A stretch of DNA of 64,000 bases from Fusarium oxysporum f. sp. lycopersici 4287 (taxonomy: Eukaryota; Ascomycota; Sordariomycetes; Hypocreales; Nectriaceae). The notes under the pieces are model-generated. The model saw only the letters and a list, made by a program, of their open reading frames with translations. It made no database searches and had not been told where the DNA came from. Position 1 is the stretch's first letter, and each line of letters begins with the position of its first letter. Shown here in pieces: positions 12,142 to 24,368 of this stretch. Where the stretch lies: assembly GCF_000149955.1 (NCBI RefSeq), contig NC_030986.1:4339333-4403332 (forward strand), in the 5' to 3' direction. Both the position numbers and the translations under genes were made by a program.

Positions 12142-12381
12142 AAAGTGCTCATAATTGGTGTGGCAAAGCACGGAATTCAGGCTATGTGAAAGAGGACGAG
12201 AGTGTGTGTTGCTTTCCTCACGTTCGGTAGTAATGATGGGAACGCAATCTTGGTTGTACAAGGCGTTGTGGGTAGCTTTAGGCTGGACGGGTTGCAAAAG
12301 GCTGAATGGGTACGATAACTTTCTTTTGCGGTAGCCTTGTTGTATTTTTAATTCATTAATATTATCTCTGTATCCGCTACA

Positions 12382-12765
12382 TCATATGATGTTCTGATTC
12401 CTCATTTGACTCGCAAACTCCTCAACTTCCATCTTGGCAATGTGCTCCCCGGGTATGACAACCAGACCCAAGTAGCGAGATGTCATGTCGACCTTGACAG
12501 TTTCTCCATCTGCTTTCTCTGCTGCCTTTTCACGCTCCCTTGAAGATGGTTGCCGATATTCATAAGTGTGAGCCAGCACAATATTCTTGTCCTTTTGATG
12601 TCAGGTCAGTCGCTTACAACCAAGGCTCAGCAGCTGTAGGGTATTGAAACATACAGGGTCGGTGCATTTTAGAGCGCCCCAGAACAACCGACCATCGGAG
12701 GTGTACACGCGAAGGTTCTTGTTTAGAATACTGCTGAGGTATTCCCGAGCCTTTTCAGTGTCCAT
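12382..12765 (-). CDS. Sm-like protein, NAA38 (NatC auxiliary subunit) type
   Basis: Two-exon gene of 106 residues: exon 1 12655..12765, exon 2 12382..12591, with a GTATGT...CTGAC...AAAAG intron in phase 0. Exon 1 reads MDTEKAREYLSSILNKNLRV and then SDGRLFWGALKCTDP, an Sm1 motif. Exon 2 continues DKNIVLAHTYEYR and ends with RYLGLVVIPGEHIAKMEVEE, an Sm2 motif. The closest family match is LSMD1/NAA38, an auxiliary subunit of the NatC N-terminal acetyltransferase, rather than a spliceosomal Lsm core protein. The longer loop between the two motifs (PSSREREKAAEKADGETVKV) fits that assignment. It converges with Pil1, about 240 bp apart. Confidence 0.82.
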
Positions 12766-13152
12766 TTCCACTTAAGAGAGCTTGGTAGCCAGGGGTTTGA
12801 GGGCTGTAATTGTGGTATTGGCGAAGACGTGGGGAATGTGATGTTCATTGATTTTGTGAATAGAAAGGTTAGCGGTAACGGATTAGCGGCGATATATCGG
12901 CCCCACGCTGACGTTATAGAGGCTCGATGCTGAAGGCAACCGTGAACCTCTGATTGTTTTCTTAGATCTTGGACTTTCCATTCTCATCATTTTTATGTCA
13001 ATCCAATTGTAGAAACGTCGACCCTCCCTTTTCTAAGCATTACCAGACAATGATCATTACTCCCATCAGACGAGGGCGTATCCCTTAAACATAAGGCCTT
13101 GTGCTTCTCTCTATTATACGGACTTGTATTGAATTCACGGTCATAGCCTATC
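12766..13152. other. Divergent promoter region between NAA38 and RAD2
   Basis: About 390 bp separating two divergent starts. It presumably holds both promoters. I see no distinct motif. Confidence 0.5.
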
Positions 13153-16100
13153 ATGGGTGTGACCGGTCTATGGACAGTTGTTCAGCCATGCGCCCGACCG
13201 ACGAACCTCGCGACTCTAAATCGCAAGCGACTCGCAGTTGATGCCTCAATTTGGATATATCAATTTCTTAAAGCTGTGCGCGACAAGGAAGGCAATGCGT
13301 TGCGCAACTCGCACGTCGTCGGTTTCTTCCGTCGCATATGCAAGCTTCTGTGGTTTGGTATTCAACCAGTATTCGTCTTCGACGGTGGCGCACCAATTCT
13401 AAAGAGACAGACGATTCAGCATCGAAAGCGAAGACGCGAAGGCCGTCGTGAAGACGCCGTTCGAACGGCTGGTAAACTGCTAGCGGTGCAAATGCAGCGC
13501 ATTGCGGAAGAAGACCATGATCGCAGGCGGAGAGATCGAGAACGTGATATATCTGCCCGGGAAGAGCAGCAACAAGAAGTGATTCCTGATGCCAGTCAAC
13601 TTGTTTACGATGACGAAGCTCTCCTATCTCAAAATGAGAGACAGAAGGGAAGAACATTTCGAAAGCAGGACGCCTACCATCTCCCCGATCTAGATGGTGG
13701 CGGTATTGCGGCAATGGGAAAGCCAGATGATCCACGAATCATGAGTGTAGAAGAGCTGGAAGAATACGCGCGCCAGTTCCATGACGGTGAAGATATCAAC
13801 CTTTACGACTTCAGCAAGATCGATTTTGATGGCGAATTCTTCAAGAGTCTTCCAGCTCCCGATCGATACAATATTCTGAATGCAGCAAGACTCAGGAGTC
13901 GACTGAGAATGGGTCTCAGCAAGGAGCAGCTGGAAGAAATGTTCCCCGATCGCATGGCCTTCTCCAAGTTCCAGATCGAAAGGGTCAAGGAACGTAATCA
14001 CCTCACTCAACGTCTCATGTATGAAGTCGGCATGACTGGCACCGACCTGACACTTGGGGTAAATGCACGAGTTGCTGGCGAAAAGAACAGAGAGTATATC
14101 CTTGTAAAGAATGAGGGTGCTGAGGGAGGATGGGCTTTGGGTGTGGTCAGCAGAGACAAGGACGTTGGAGAGGCACATAAACCTATCGACGTGGATGCCA
14201 TTCAAGTTCAATACCAATCCAAGGAAGATGAGGAGGAAGAGGAGGAAGATTTTGAAGACGTTCCTATAGAGGGTCTCAATCGACTCCCGAAACCTTCTCC
14301 AGCACAGGTTGCTAGCTACCAAGCAGCCCAGGATATAGCGGTACGACGGCGGCTAATATATGGTAACCATCGTCAAGAGTCCTCCCCACAGGGCGAGGAG
14401 TCACTCTTCGTAGGCGGGAATATCGGGAATACAGATGTGCTGTTTGAACAACCACCCGAAGAAGCGCTGCACGACGACGAAGAGGATGACCTCAACCGCG
14501 CAATAGCTATGTCACTACGAAATCAACATGGAGTTGGACAAGAGTCAGATCATGAGGAGGAGTTCGAGGACGTTCCCATGGAAGCTCCTAAATGGACACA
14601 AAAGTCGGTTGACGCACAAAAGCCCATCACAGCCAAAGGAGGCTCTATGATTGCTCATATTGTTAATAATAGAGCAAGCGCTGCGGTGCCCAGGCGCCAA
14701 GAGCGTGATACCGCTGCCGATAGCGACAGCGACGAAGATATGCAGACAATGCTTGCAAAAGCCAGGATGAAAAAGAAGCCTCAGCCAAAACCAAAGTTTG
14801 TACCCGTCGTTGAGAACAAGAAAAACCCATTTGATGGCCCGCTGCCGTTCCCGAAACTTGACTGGGGCTCTTCACTATTTGGAAAGAAGAAAGCTCCAGA
14901 AGCTGGACCAAACAAGAAATCTGAAGTTGCGGATGAAAACCCAACTGTTCTCAATGACGAAGAGGACGACATGGCTGGTGGGTTTGAGAGAGAACTGCAG
15001 GATGAGAATGCACCCAGACCCTTGCCGCCGTGGTTAACTGATGACACCGATATCCGGGAGTCGCTCAAGAAGCAGCAAGAAACAGAGCGTGAGATCAATA
15101 ACGCAGACAGGCAGGCAGCTGAAGAAGAGGAGCGACTTTATCGCCGCAAGATGCAAGATCAGCTGATCCACATCGACTCGTCCTCAGATGATGATAGTGA
15201 TGTCGAGGTTTTGGAAAAAGTGCCATCACCGAAGAAGCCTGCCCAGAAAGAGCCCGCTACCATTGACGTGGAAGATGAGACCGAGAAGATCAAGGAAACG
15301 TCTCTTCAAAACGAAGAGTCAGAATCGACAGAAAAAGCTTCAACTCTAACGCATGAGCGGGAGGATGCCCTTGAACAAGTTGCAGACAAGGCCGAGGAGC
15401 CGTCACCTGAAGCAGAGGCTCAAGGGCTTGCAGATCGCACAGTTGAAGAACCAACTGCACATTCAGCACAAGAAGATGGAGATAAGCCTCAAGAATCAGA
15501 ATCACCCGAGCCAGAATTTGAAGATGTGGTACCCACCAATGTTGTGACCGAGGCCGCGGCAGAAAAGAGTCCTACGCCTATCTTTGAGGAGCTTCCTTCC
15601 ATCGGTGTGCCAGCAGTGGAAGGAAACCAAGAACTGGATATCGACGACGACGGGCTCTTCGACGACGTAGAGTACGATGAATTCAGTGATCCTGGTGACG
15701 AAGAGCTTATGGCACAAATGGCCGAGGAAGCCGAAGAGCATGCCCGTTTCGCTAGTGAGCTCAATAACAAAACGGCCGAGCAAAACAAAGAGGACTATGA
15801 AAGAGAACTGCGCGCCCTACGAAATCAACAGAAGAAAGACCGTCGAGACGCAGATGAGGTCACTCAAGTGATGATCACTGAGTGCCAGGCTCTCCTTCGT
15901 CTATTTGGTATTCCTTACATCACCGCTCCTATGGAAGCTGAAGCTCAGTGTGCCGAGCTCGTCCGTCTAGGACTTGTCGATGGTATTGTGACTGATGATT
16001 CGGATACCTTCTTGTTCGGTGGCACACGAGTGTACAAGAACATGTTTAATAGCAACAAGTTTGTTGAGTGCTACTTGGTGGGCGACATCGAGAAGGAGCT

Positions 16101-16857
16101 CTCTCTGTCTCGAGAGCAACTTATCTCTCTTGCACATCTGCTGGGCTCTGATTACACTGAAGGATTACCAGGTGTCGGTCCCGTTACAGCTGTTGAGATT
16201 CTCTCTGAGTTTCCTGGCAAGTCTGGACTAGAGAACTTTCGCGAATGGTGGAGATCGGTGCAATCGCAGACACGCCCTAAGGACGCTGATGTCTCGACGC
16301 CTTTTCGCAAGAAGTTTCGCAAATCTCAAGGCACCAAACTCTTCTTACCACCAGGCTTTCCTAACCCGGCGGTTTATGATGCGTACCTACATCCAGAGGT
16401 TGATGACAGCAATGAGAATTTCCAGTGGGGTGTGCCAGACGTAGAGGGATTACGGCAGTTCTTGATGGCTACCATTGGCTGGAGCAAAGAACGTACGGAC
16501 GAGGTCCTCGTGCCAGTCATCAAAGATATGAATAAGCGAGACCGCGAAGGCACACAGAGCAACATCACCAGATTCTTTGGTGGTAGTGTTGGAGTTGGAG
16601 CCAAGGAGGCATTTGCACCAAGACAGAAAGCCCAGGGAAGCAAACGTATGGCTGCAGCGGTAGATCGTCTGCGAGCAAATGTTGCAGACGAGGAGCCAAG
16701 GGGCGCTGAGAATGGAGGAAAGCGAAAAAGAGCATCAAGGAGGAACGCAGCTGCTCCGGTGGATGAAGAGGAATATGCTGAAGAAGTTGGCGACGAAGGA
16801 GATGAAGAGTCCACAAGCAGAGGCCGTGGCAAAGGTAAGAGAGCCAGAGCATCATAG
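13153..16857 (+). CDS. RAD2: Rad2/XPG DNA repair endonuclease
   Basis: Structure-specific endonuclease that makes the 3' incision in nucleotide-excision repair and works with TFIIH. Single exon, 1,234 residues, close to the family's usual size. The N nuclease region occupies residues 1-100 (MGVTGLWTVVQP, KRLAVDASIWIYQFL, PVFVFDGG). The I region lies near 910-1010 (APMEAEAQCAELVRLGLVDG, VTDDSDTFLFGG), carrying the acidic metal ligands. A helix-hairpin-helix-like LLGSDYTEGLPGVGPVTAVEIL follows. The two halves are separated by a spacer of about 800 acidic residues. The spacer contains a ubiquitin-interacting motif (DDLNRAIAMSLRNQ, about residue 445) and three FEDV-containing acidic patches. A PIP-box-like QSNITRFF sits at residues 1135-1142, and the tail is basic (KRKRASRR). 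Start codon and frame are unambiguous. Confidence 0.97.
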   Translation: MGVTGLWTVVQPCARPTNLATLNRKRLAVDASIWIYQFLKAVRDKEGNALRNSHVVGFFRRICKLLWFGIQPVFVFDGGAPILKRQTIQHRKRRREGRREDAVRTAGKLLAVQMQRIAEEDHDRRRRDRERDISAREEQQQEVIPDASQLVYDDEALLSQNERQKGRTFRKQDAYHLPDLDGGGIAAMGKPDDPRIMSVEELEEYARQFHDGEDINLYDFSKIDFDGEFFKSLPAPDRYNILNAARLRSRLRMGLSKEQLEEMFPDRMAFSKFQIERVKERNHLTQRLMYEVGMTGTDLTLGVNARVAGEKNREYILVKNEGAEGGWALGVVSRDKDVGEAHKPIDVDAIQVQYQSKEDEEEEEEDFEDVPIEGLNRLPKPSPAQVASYQAAQDIAVRRRLIYGNHRQESSPQGEESLFVGGNIGNTDVLFEQPPEEALHDDEEDDLNRAIAMSLRNQHGVGQESDHEEEFEDVPMEAPKWTQKSVDAQKPITAKGGSMIAHIVNNRASAAVPRRQERDTAADSDSDEDMQTMLAKARMKKKPQPKPKFVPVVENKKNPFDGPLPFPKLDWGSSLFGKKKAPEAGPNKKSEVADENPTVLNDEEDDMAGGFERELQDENAPRPLPPWLTDDTDIRESLKKQQETEREINNADRQAAEEEERLYRRKMQDQLIHIDSSSDDDSDVEVLEKVPSPKKPAQKEPATIDVEDETEKIKETSLQNEESESTEKASTLTHEREDALEQVADKAEEPSPEAEAQGLADRTVEEPTAHSAQEDGDKPQESESPEPEFEDVVPTNVVTEAAAEKSPTPIFEELPSIGVPAVEGNQELDIDDDGLFDDVEYDEFSDPGDEELMAQMAEEAEEHARFASELNNKTAEQNKEDYERELRALRNQQKKDRRDADEVTQVMITECQALLRLFGIPYITAPMEAEAQCAELVRLGLVDGIVTDDSDTFLFGGTRVYKNMFNSNKFVECYLVGDIEKELSLSREQLISLAHLLGSDYTEGLPGVGPVTAVEILSEFPGKSGLENFREWWRSVQSQTRPKDADVSTPFRKKFRKSQGTKLFLPPGFPNPAVYDAYLHPEVDDSNENFQWGVPDVEGLRQFLMATIGWSKERTDEVLVPVIKDMNKRDREGTQSNITRFFGGSVGVGAKEAFAPRQKAQGSKRMAAAVDRLRANVADEEPRGAENGGKRKRASRRNAAAPVDEEEYAEEVGDEGDEESTSRGRGKGKRARAS

Positions 16858-17484
16858 ACGATGATGGATTTATACCAAAGTATTTAGATTATTTGATCAT
16901 AAATAAAGCTATTTTGAAATACTACTAGGAATTTACTCACAAGTACCTCTATGTATGGAGTTTCAATTTAGAATATTGAGCTCTTGTGGAATCTTCACTT
17001 TCGAACAGGTCATCACATTTATGACAAAATTGGCGAGTCTAAGGATGGTCCCCGAAGCAAGATATGTATAAGAAACGCTGGGTAAGGGGATTTGCTAGAA
17101 TTTGGGCTGAAAAAACATATGAGTAAGTACAGGATTTCATGGCACTCGGAAAAGCCCAGTCCATAGTTTCTTGACCCCCTCGTTCTTCTCATGTAACTGT
17201 CAAGATTCGCTGCTTTTCTCTTCTTACATCTTCTAGTGGTATCATATGTCAAACGAGAAAGAAGAAACTCAAAAAATAAGAAACGAGGCCAGAGAAAAAT
17301 GAAGAAAGCAAATCAGCGTCGGCTGGTATTAAACGTGTGCAAGGATTGCGAAATGTGTCTCGTAGATGTGTCACGTCGTCGCGATTGTTCGTATAAAGGA
17401 CAGTCTGCGTCCATGCTGGCAATCAAGGAAGGGCATATTACAATTCCACCTTGGGCTGAGATCGCCCGCCTCGCTGGAAGCGGC
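16858..17484. other. Intergenic region between convergent genes
   Basis: 3' flanks of RAD2 and the Msb1-like gene. A plus-strand frame starting at 17236 overlaps the 3' end of the minus-strand gene and is taken as an antisense shadow. Confidence 0.5.
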
Positions 17485-20400
17485 CTAGTGGCGGGTGGCA
17501 TTAGCCTGAGGACCATTTGTACCCTCCATGTTGTTCGTCAACTCGGCTACACGAGCCTTGATGCGGGCAACACGAGATTCAATAGCTGGAACATCGTGTT
17601 AGTTTACTACCGGGTATTAAGATTACCATGCAGACTTACTCTCTTCTCCACTTGTATCGTCGTCGCCATCTCCAGTTCTGTTGCTGTTACTGTACGATGG
17701 CCGAAGCTGATCATCAGGGCGAGTAGCGGCCCTCTCAGCAGCGTTCTTTCGAATTTGTGCCCACCGGTCTTGAACTCCTGGACCGGCACTGTGACTCAGC
17801 TTCTCCTCAGGCTGCGCTGGGCCTCCAATCTGGGGGGAATGGCGGGGCGATCGAGGAATAGGAGGAGGCGTTGCGTCGTCTTCATCATCCGAATCAGGAG
17901 CAAAGGCTGGCTGGTCTTGAAGAGGGCCTTGGTTGAACTGAGGGACAGCCTTCTGGGCAGGAGCCGAGTCCTTAGCATTGAGGGCTATCTGTGACTGGTC
18001 GATAGTGGGCTCCGCGATATCCTGGTTCTTCTGAGGTGTATCGACTCGCTGCACAGGTTCCTCCATTGGTGTCACAAACTCAGCAGCAGGTGTGGGGGTA
18101 GGCATGTCAGCCTCATCTGTTTGTGCGGGCTGAGGCACTGGGACACGCTGGATAGTGGCTGCAGGCTCAGGTGTGTCAGCTGGAGTAAGGGGCTTCTGCG
18201 CCTGGGGTTCTGGCGTTGCTTGGGTCTGGCGGAGGAACTCATGAACATTGGCGGCAGCGTCATCAGGCAGTTTGGAGCTTCTGTTCTTGCGGAACAACTT
18301 CCGGAAACCGCGGTTCTCCTTTTCTGCCTTCTGAAGTTTCTTCTTCTTGTTCTCAGGGCTTGATGGAGTAGGAGAAACCATATTCTCACGAGCCAAGTCC
18401 TGGGGCGCCTCGTCCTTAGGAGGCGGCACAGGGCTAAGAGGGCTGACGGGAAGCACTGGTTGAGGCGTGGGCTCTTGAACGGGCTCTGAAACCGGCTCGG
18501 GGGTTGGTGCCTGAACAGGCTCAGGTTGTGGCTGGACCTCGACGGGATGTTCTGGCTGTGGGAGGGGTTTCCTCGTTGTCTCGTTCGAAGTGGGCGAGAA
18601 AGTAGGCGAAGTGATCGGGGATGCCACGTCCTTAACGGGCACCTGTGGAGGCTGATCCGGGGCTTGTGTGCCACTGTTGGAAGCAGCGTCACCGTTCATG
18701 CTCTCAGATGGAATTGGTGATACCATAGTTCCACGACCCGCATTGTTGTTGGCCATGTACAGATCCTTAATCGTTCCCTTATCATACTTGGAAACCCACT
18801 TCAATGCTGATGAAGCCTCGCCAATGATTGTAGGCTGAAGGGTGAGAACACTATTAGTCTTCTCTGCCATGAGCTCGGCATCAGTTCGACCACGTCGCTG
18901 GTACAGGGGCTGTTGAGCTAGCTTCTTTCCTTGCTGTTCCTGCGCACGAAGCTGCGCGGCCTTGGCTTGGATTCTGGCGTGAGTATCGGGACCTATGCTG
19001 GCCTTGCTGGTGCCCTGGCCAATGTTCTCGACTGACTTATTGGCTGTCGACTTCCGTCGGCCGAGGCCCTTCCCACGTTTTGTCCAGCTGAAGAGACCCT
19101 TCTTCTCTGCAATATACGCACCCTCCTGAGGTTCAGGAGCTGCGCCGGCAACCATTTCTTCCATCACGAGCCAACGGCCACTAGTAATCTTGGTTTCGAT
19201 GACGGCGCATCGTCCGAAGGCCGACTTGCGCTCTGCAGTCTCCTCAGGGGCAAGACTGGACATCCAAACCCACCAGAACGAATCGTCCAGCAAAAATGTT
19301 GCAATACTTGCGAGCTCCCCAGGCTCAAGCGAGTGATCATGTTCAAGCCTTGGTCGATGCGATTGAGAACTTTGTTGTCTCTGGGTTTCGAGGGGAGGCA
19401 GAACCTTGTCAGGGGGTAGAAGCAAGTTTGACCGAGCAGGCTGGTTTTCATCCACGAATCCCGAAGAAAGAAAGTCGGCCCAAGACGGGGTTGTCGGTCT
19501 ACCAAGTCCGTTACCAGACGCAGGGGTTCTTCGCAGAGCGGGTGGCTGGCGTTTGTAGGTCAAAGCACTATCGTCGTCGTCGTCATCCTCATCCAGTGTA
19601 GAAGAGAAGCCAATATCCTCGAATCGTGACCAGGAGGCGTCGCGCAAGCTTGTAGAGTGCTTTGAGCTTGAAGCTTGTGACTGATTGGCACCAGAAATAG
19701 CCTTGAGAACTCGGCGGCATTCGTCCGTCAAAGCCTGCACAGGGTCGTCGTACTCGGAAAACTCTTGTAATGCGCGGTCCGAATCACGATATTGGAAGTG
19801 GTTCGCTCTCCGAAGGAGCGCAAAAGGAGTTGGCGATACAGTATCCACAATCATGACAACTTTGTTTGTGGTTGACATCATAAGAGAAGGTCGTTGAGGA
19901 GGATACTCGGTTTCCTGAAGTAGTTTCTGGAGGGATCTGGGAAGCATCGTAATGCCAGTGACGTTTTGCTCGGGTGAGAGGGATCTGAGGAAAGCGAAGA
20001 ACATATGGCTTGTGGCATCGGCGGCACTAGTTTCTGGATAAGCAATCGCGAGCATCACAAGTCTCAGGGGTACTTACCGAAGCCAAGCATCATAACCTCC
20101 TTCAAAACCCTTGTTAGTATCTTTATGTTCGAATGCCCACCATGCTGCCATTCGTGAAAGCTTTCGTCCACCCAGGCCATTGGACTTTCCGTGCGCTGCA
20201 ACAGCGGCCAGTAGGTCGAAGAAGTCGAAGATAATGCGCTGACGGGCACCATTCTCAACACTGATAGGAATGAACGTCTTGAAAGAGTCTCGGGCCATGT
20301 TCGAGTCTATAGAAATTAGTTAGTATAGCAGGAAACCCAAGATGTAGAAGCGCATACCAATTTCTCCCACTTTGAACAGTTCATACGCATCCCAACCAAC

Positions 20401-20905
20401 GATACCCCCCTGGATGCGACTCCAGCACCACTTGGCAACTCCAGAAACCACCTATTTCGATATTAGTTGCGATCATGCCCCTCTTTCCGCATGTACTGAC
20501 CATAGGTTCTGTCATGCGGAGTTCTTGTGTCAATTGTTCGCCCCGTAAATTGGCATGGGATTCGAAGAAATGGCGAATAAAGGAACGAACAGCGCTGGGA
20601 TCGGAGGTGGGACGGTATGGCAATAAGAGGAAAGGGTGATCGAGACCTGGTATGACATGGCGATCAGTATGCTGTACACACAAAGATACATATTTTGTAT
20701 TTCATGTGATAGTTGACATACCTCGAGCTTTGAGCTCTTCTGTGCAACATCGGATCAGCTCGTGAACTTCTTCAGGCTCAACATATGTGCGTGCCCAGGC
20801 GTCTGTCCATTGTGGTTTTTGTGGTAGCTGTTGTGCAGAATCGTTTGCGCCTTTCTTTTTGGACTTGCCATCCTTGCCCTTGAGGCGAGAAAAAAGGCCT
20901 GCCAT
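17485..20905 (-). CDS. Msb1/Mug8-domain cell polarity protein (6 exons)
   Basis: Exons on the minus strand: 20722..20905, 20501..20646, 20358..20451, 20078..20306, 17640..20026 and 17485..17585. They give about 1,046 residues with every junction in frame. The N-terminal 480 residues form the Msb1/Mug8 (DUF1708) domain: KPQWTDAWARTYVEPEEVHE, LDHPFLLLPYRPTSDPSAVR, RQRIIFDFFDLLAAVAAHGK, DATSHMFFAFLRSLSPEQN. The rest is low-complexity, rich in Pro, Gln, Glu and Ser, with repeated PQP/PVQ/PEP segments, and probably disordered. It ends in a short coiled-coil helix (IESRVARIKARVAELTNNM). In yeast, Msb1 links Cdc42/Rho1 signalling to bud growth and wall synthesis; a role at hyphal tips or septa is inferred. 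The fourth intron uses the CTAG acceptor at 20027-20030, because the nearer CCAG would bring in a stop. Confidence 0.88.
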
Positions 20906-23900
20906 TATGGGTGATGGCTATAGAATGATAATTCGAAATCGAGAATTAAACGAAACCGCAGCGAAATCCCATGCGCTGGATATAGGAAAAGTGACGTCGG
21001 GTCGAGTCGAAGCAGATCCCAAATAAAGGGGCGGTGATCTTTCAGGAGATGCCTTAAATAGGGTAGCAGCTAGGTATTCGTGATAATCTCCCCAGCTGAA
21101 GTTGTAAAAAGCAAGGTTTTGGTGGTTTTTCGATAAGAGAATTGAAAAGAAACGAATCGAGGACCGAGAACCTTTTGGTGAAAAGAATTAGCAGGAATAA
21201 AAATGATGACGATGTCGCTTGTTGAAGATGCTGCTGCACGCAGGACAAGGCGAGACGTGTAAGTCAGGGAAGGTGGGCATCGGGCAGTTTTGATGCGCAC
21301 CTGCGGCAGATGAGCCAAGTTGGGTGGGCGTACAGATAAAATTAGTAGGGGACCCTTTTTCCCCTCTGCACCTCAGTTATTCAGAGGTTAACACAGAGAT
21401 TGGCTACTGGGTATCGAAACGAAACAGAGAGAAGAAAGAATGGGAAAAGGAGGGGCTCAAGAAGCCAGGGTTCAGAGAAAATAGATGAATATGGAAAAAT
21501 AGAAAGAAAAGTTGAATCATACAAGAGGAGAAGGTAAAGAGGAGAAAAAGCGACTCTCTAGTCTAGATGAGACGACAAAATGAGAATTGTGAGGGTGACA
21601 GTGAGATGGGGGGACGCGCTCAGGGGGCGACTGGGATGCGCGACCAGGTTCATGATGGATTGGATGGTACGTACAAATGGAAAAAAAGAACAAGAGCACT
21701 AAGATTGGGAATTGGGCTTCTCGCTGGGATGAGAGGATAGAGAGCATGAACAAGAGGACATGGGGCGGGTAGGGGGTTTGGGGGAGGGGGGCAATATGGA
21801 TGTGATGGGCGTGCATAGATTGAGTTATCATGGAGATGAATAGTTTACAGATCCAACAATATTTAACAATGTGGCTGAATTGTATGAGTTGCTTGGTTGA
21901 TAGTTGAATCAAATCTACAGCCTCTTATTGTAACAACGGTCATGCTGTGCAACACGATATCTTCAGAGACAATACACAACACATAACTGTACACTGTAAC
22001 AATGAGGCTGAGAGTCATGACACACGAGTTCAAAGCAATTCATTGCCCTCAGCCTTGAGTTTCCTGGCCCATTCCAGTCCATTTCAAGGGTCCTTTAGGT
22101 AAGAAAAAGAACTCGCCAAGTTTCTTATACAAGAGACTCTTCTGAGGATAATCACTTTGCCTAACCTGAGGATATCTCTATAAACTAACCATAAAGTCTT
22201 CACCATCTTCTCATGTCATTTCCCCAATAACAACCTTGATTTCTCTCCCGTCCCTCGAACAGAAATTATGAGAGTCACAGCAAGGTACACACCAAACACA
22301 ACCATTGGATCAGCTAGCACTAGCAGACGGGACTCAGCCGTTGCACAAGGCCAAGGCTTTACTAGACGAGTGGATCTCCACGTTCCTGAAAGTTCTGCTT
22401 TTTAATTACATCGAGCAAGCGGGCTGCCCGTGTAATTAATTAATTGGATGGCCTCATGGACCACCAGCGACCTTTTATCGCACCAGCTTGCTCCGGTCAC
22501 AGTTTCACCGGTCGATAAATGGCTTGTAGAACCCTTCAACACGGGTCATATCGTCAATAGTCTCTGAATATGCAGGTGACTTGAGTTCCTGGCAGCATAT
22601 TCAGTAGAGGTTAAGCTTCATCAAACGAGATCCAACTTGGGATGATGGACAGGGGTAATTACCGCCAGTGGCCCCTACAAGCGTGTCATCTTGGCGCTAT
22701 GGTTGGACGCCAAAGCTTTTAGCTCATCATGTTTCCTGGGCCCAAAGATATGAGCAGCCAAACGATACACATTTTCTCTTATTGCGCTTTAATGCTATCG
22801 AGCACTATGGCGGGTGGCTCGCCGCCAACGTTTCGTAATTCCCGTGCCTCTTTTAGAGCTCCATTTCCATCAGAACTAAAGCGCCGCAACCATAACCTCT
22901 TCTGTTGCTCGCTCCCCTGCCAATAACAGCGCTGCTATCAAGCAGTCTTCAGCCTAACTCCACGTCATGAGAGGCAATATCTGTCTTTTTCCCTTACTTA
23001 TTCCATATCGAGTCGCCCTCGGCCGATTGAATTACTTCTTTGCGCTCTAGCTCATGGTTGAGCTGATCTCTCATCTGGGATATTCCATGTTTGCCAGGAA
23101 CTTCTCGCTTACAACGGGTTCTGGATCACGAACATGGAGGCTTCTTGGCTCTGAAGCGTCCAAATATAGACGCCATTCTGACTTCTTTCCTAGCTTCTGT
23201 AGCTGTGGTCCAATGGCTGCACCTTTACCAGTAGCTTGGTCATCCGCGGGGCTCATGGGTGTGAGTTGGCATCGCCAGCGCATCCTCATCCCACCCTCCC
23301 CAGGCGAAGCCGCTGCTTGGAAGCATTTTTGAGCGGTTGTCTGGCAAGAGTTTCCGAGATCGACGTGATGAGTTGGCATTTACTTACGCAAGATGGCGAA
23401 AATAACTTACATGTTTGACATGCAGATGAATTGTGATGCAGAGTATAACTTTAAGGTGAGGCTCTACTGTCAGATTGATGTCTCCCAAACTGGAATGTAG
23501 ATTTTACAACCTGTCTCAGCTTTATCGAAACCCTTGCTGATTGTAGTCCCTTGGGTTAAATGACCCAATGGTATAAGTCAGTGCAGAGGCTGTTCCCGTT
23601 GTCCGTCATGGATCCATGATCTGCCTCATGACAGCCCTGGAACCCTAGTCGCCAAAGCTCATCTCAGCTTAACATATGCTTTTTCTTCCTTAAATATATG
23701 CTCAGAGGCCACCGATATTTAGAAGAACCGGTATCTGCCTTGATTGGCTCAGCTCCTCGTACAAGATGGCAGCCTGGAGTGACCTACAATATTTCACACC
23801 AACATAATCAATCTCATGCACCTCGGTATCCTTTACCAAACATAGAGACGACAAGATCGCCTCATTCTTCTCGAAACGAAAACGTCTCCTCCGCTTCGCC

Positions 23901-24368
23901 TTCGCCTTTGAAAAGGATACCCAGATGAGACCAGTTCGGCGGGCTGAACAGTGGGGATGCCTTGACAATTTCTTAAACACGGACCTTTCTCTTGACCGTG
24001 AACATGATACGATAAAAGTGTTGAGCATTAGATATCAAGGATCTGCCTCAAACCGGAACTTTTTGTCCCTTCCGGCCGCGCCCTGATTTCCGAAACAATC
24101 TATCACTTTATGCGTCAGGTTGTGGGGAGTTGCACCAGGTGAGGATCACGTATTGAGCGTCATAATATTCCGTATTCATCCATCCTATAAACCTTTTCCA
24201 ATATCCATGTACCTAGATTCCCGAGGCTGATCCTACATTGATCCCTGACCCGGAACCGAAAACTTAATAGTTGAAAAGCTGTCCCAACGCTTGCATGCCA
24301 TGTACCTTTCACTTAGTGTTGAACGCCGTCATAACACAAATCCACTCCGAGTTTGAACACTTTCAACA
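20906..24368. other. Long intergenic region, no recognisable gene
   Basis: About 3.5 kb between the Msb1-like gene start and the end of UNG1. Frames of 60-130 codons occur on both strands, but none has a known domain or an exon-like join. A purine-rich stretch spans 21,420-21,530. A TAATTAATTAATT tract lies near 22,433. Part is presumably promoter and leader of the Msb1-like gene; the rest could hold a non-coding RNA, for which I have no positive evidence. Confidence 0.5.

Noticed and set aside
17236..17994. 252-codon plus-strand ORF
   Set aside because: It overlaps the 3' end of the Msb1-like gene on the other strand and has no domain. Long antisense frames are common opposite biased coding sequence.
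20027..20077. Alternative CCAG acceptor for intron 4 of the Msb1-like gene
   Set aside because: It produces CGA AAC TAG, an immediate stop. The CTAG acceptor seven bases on keeps frame.
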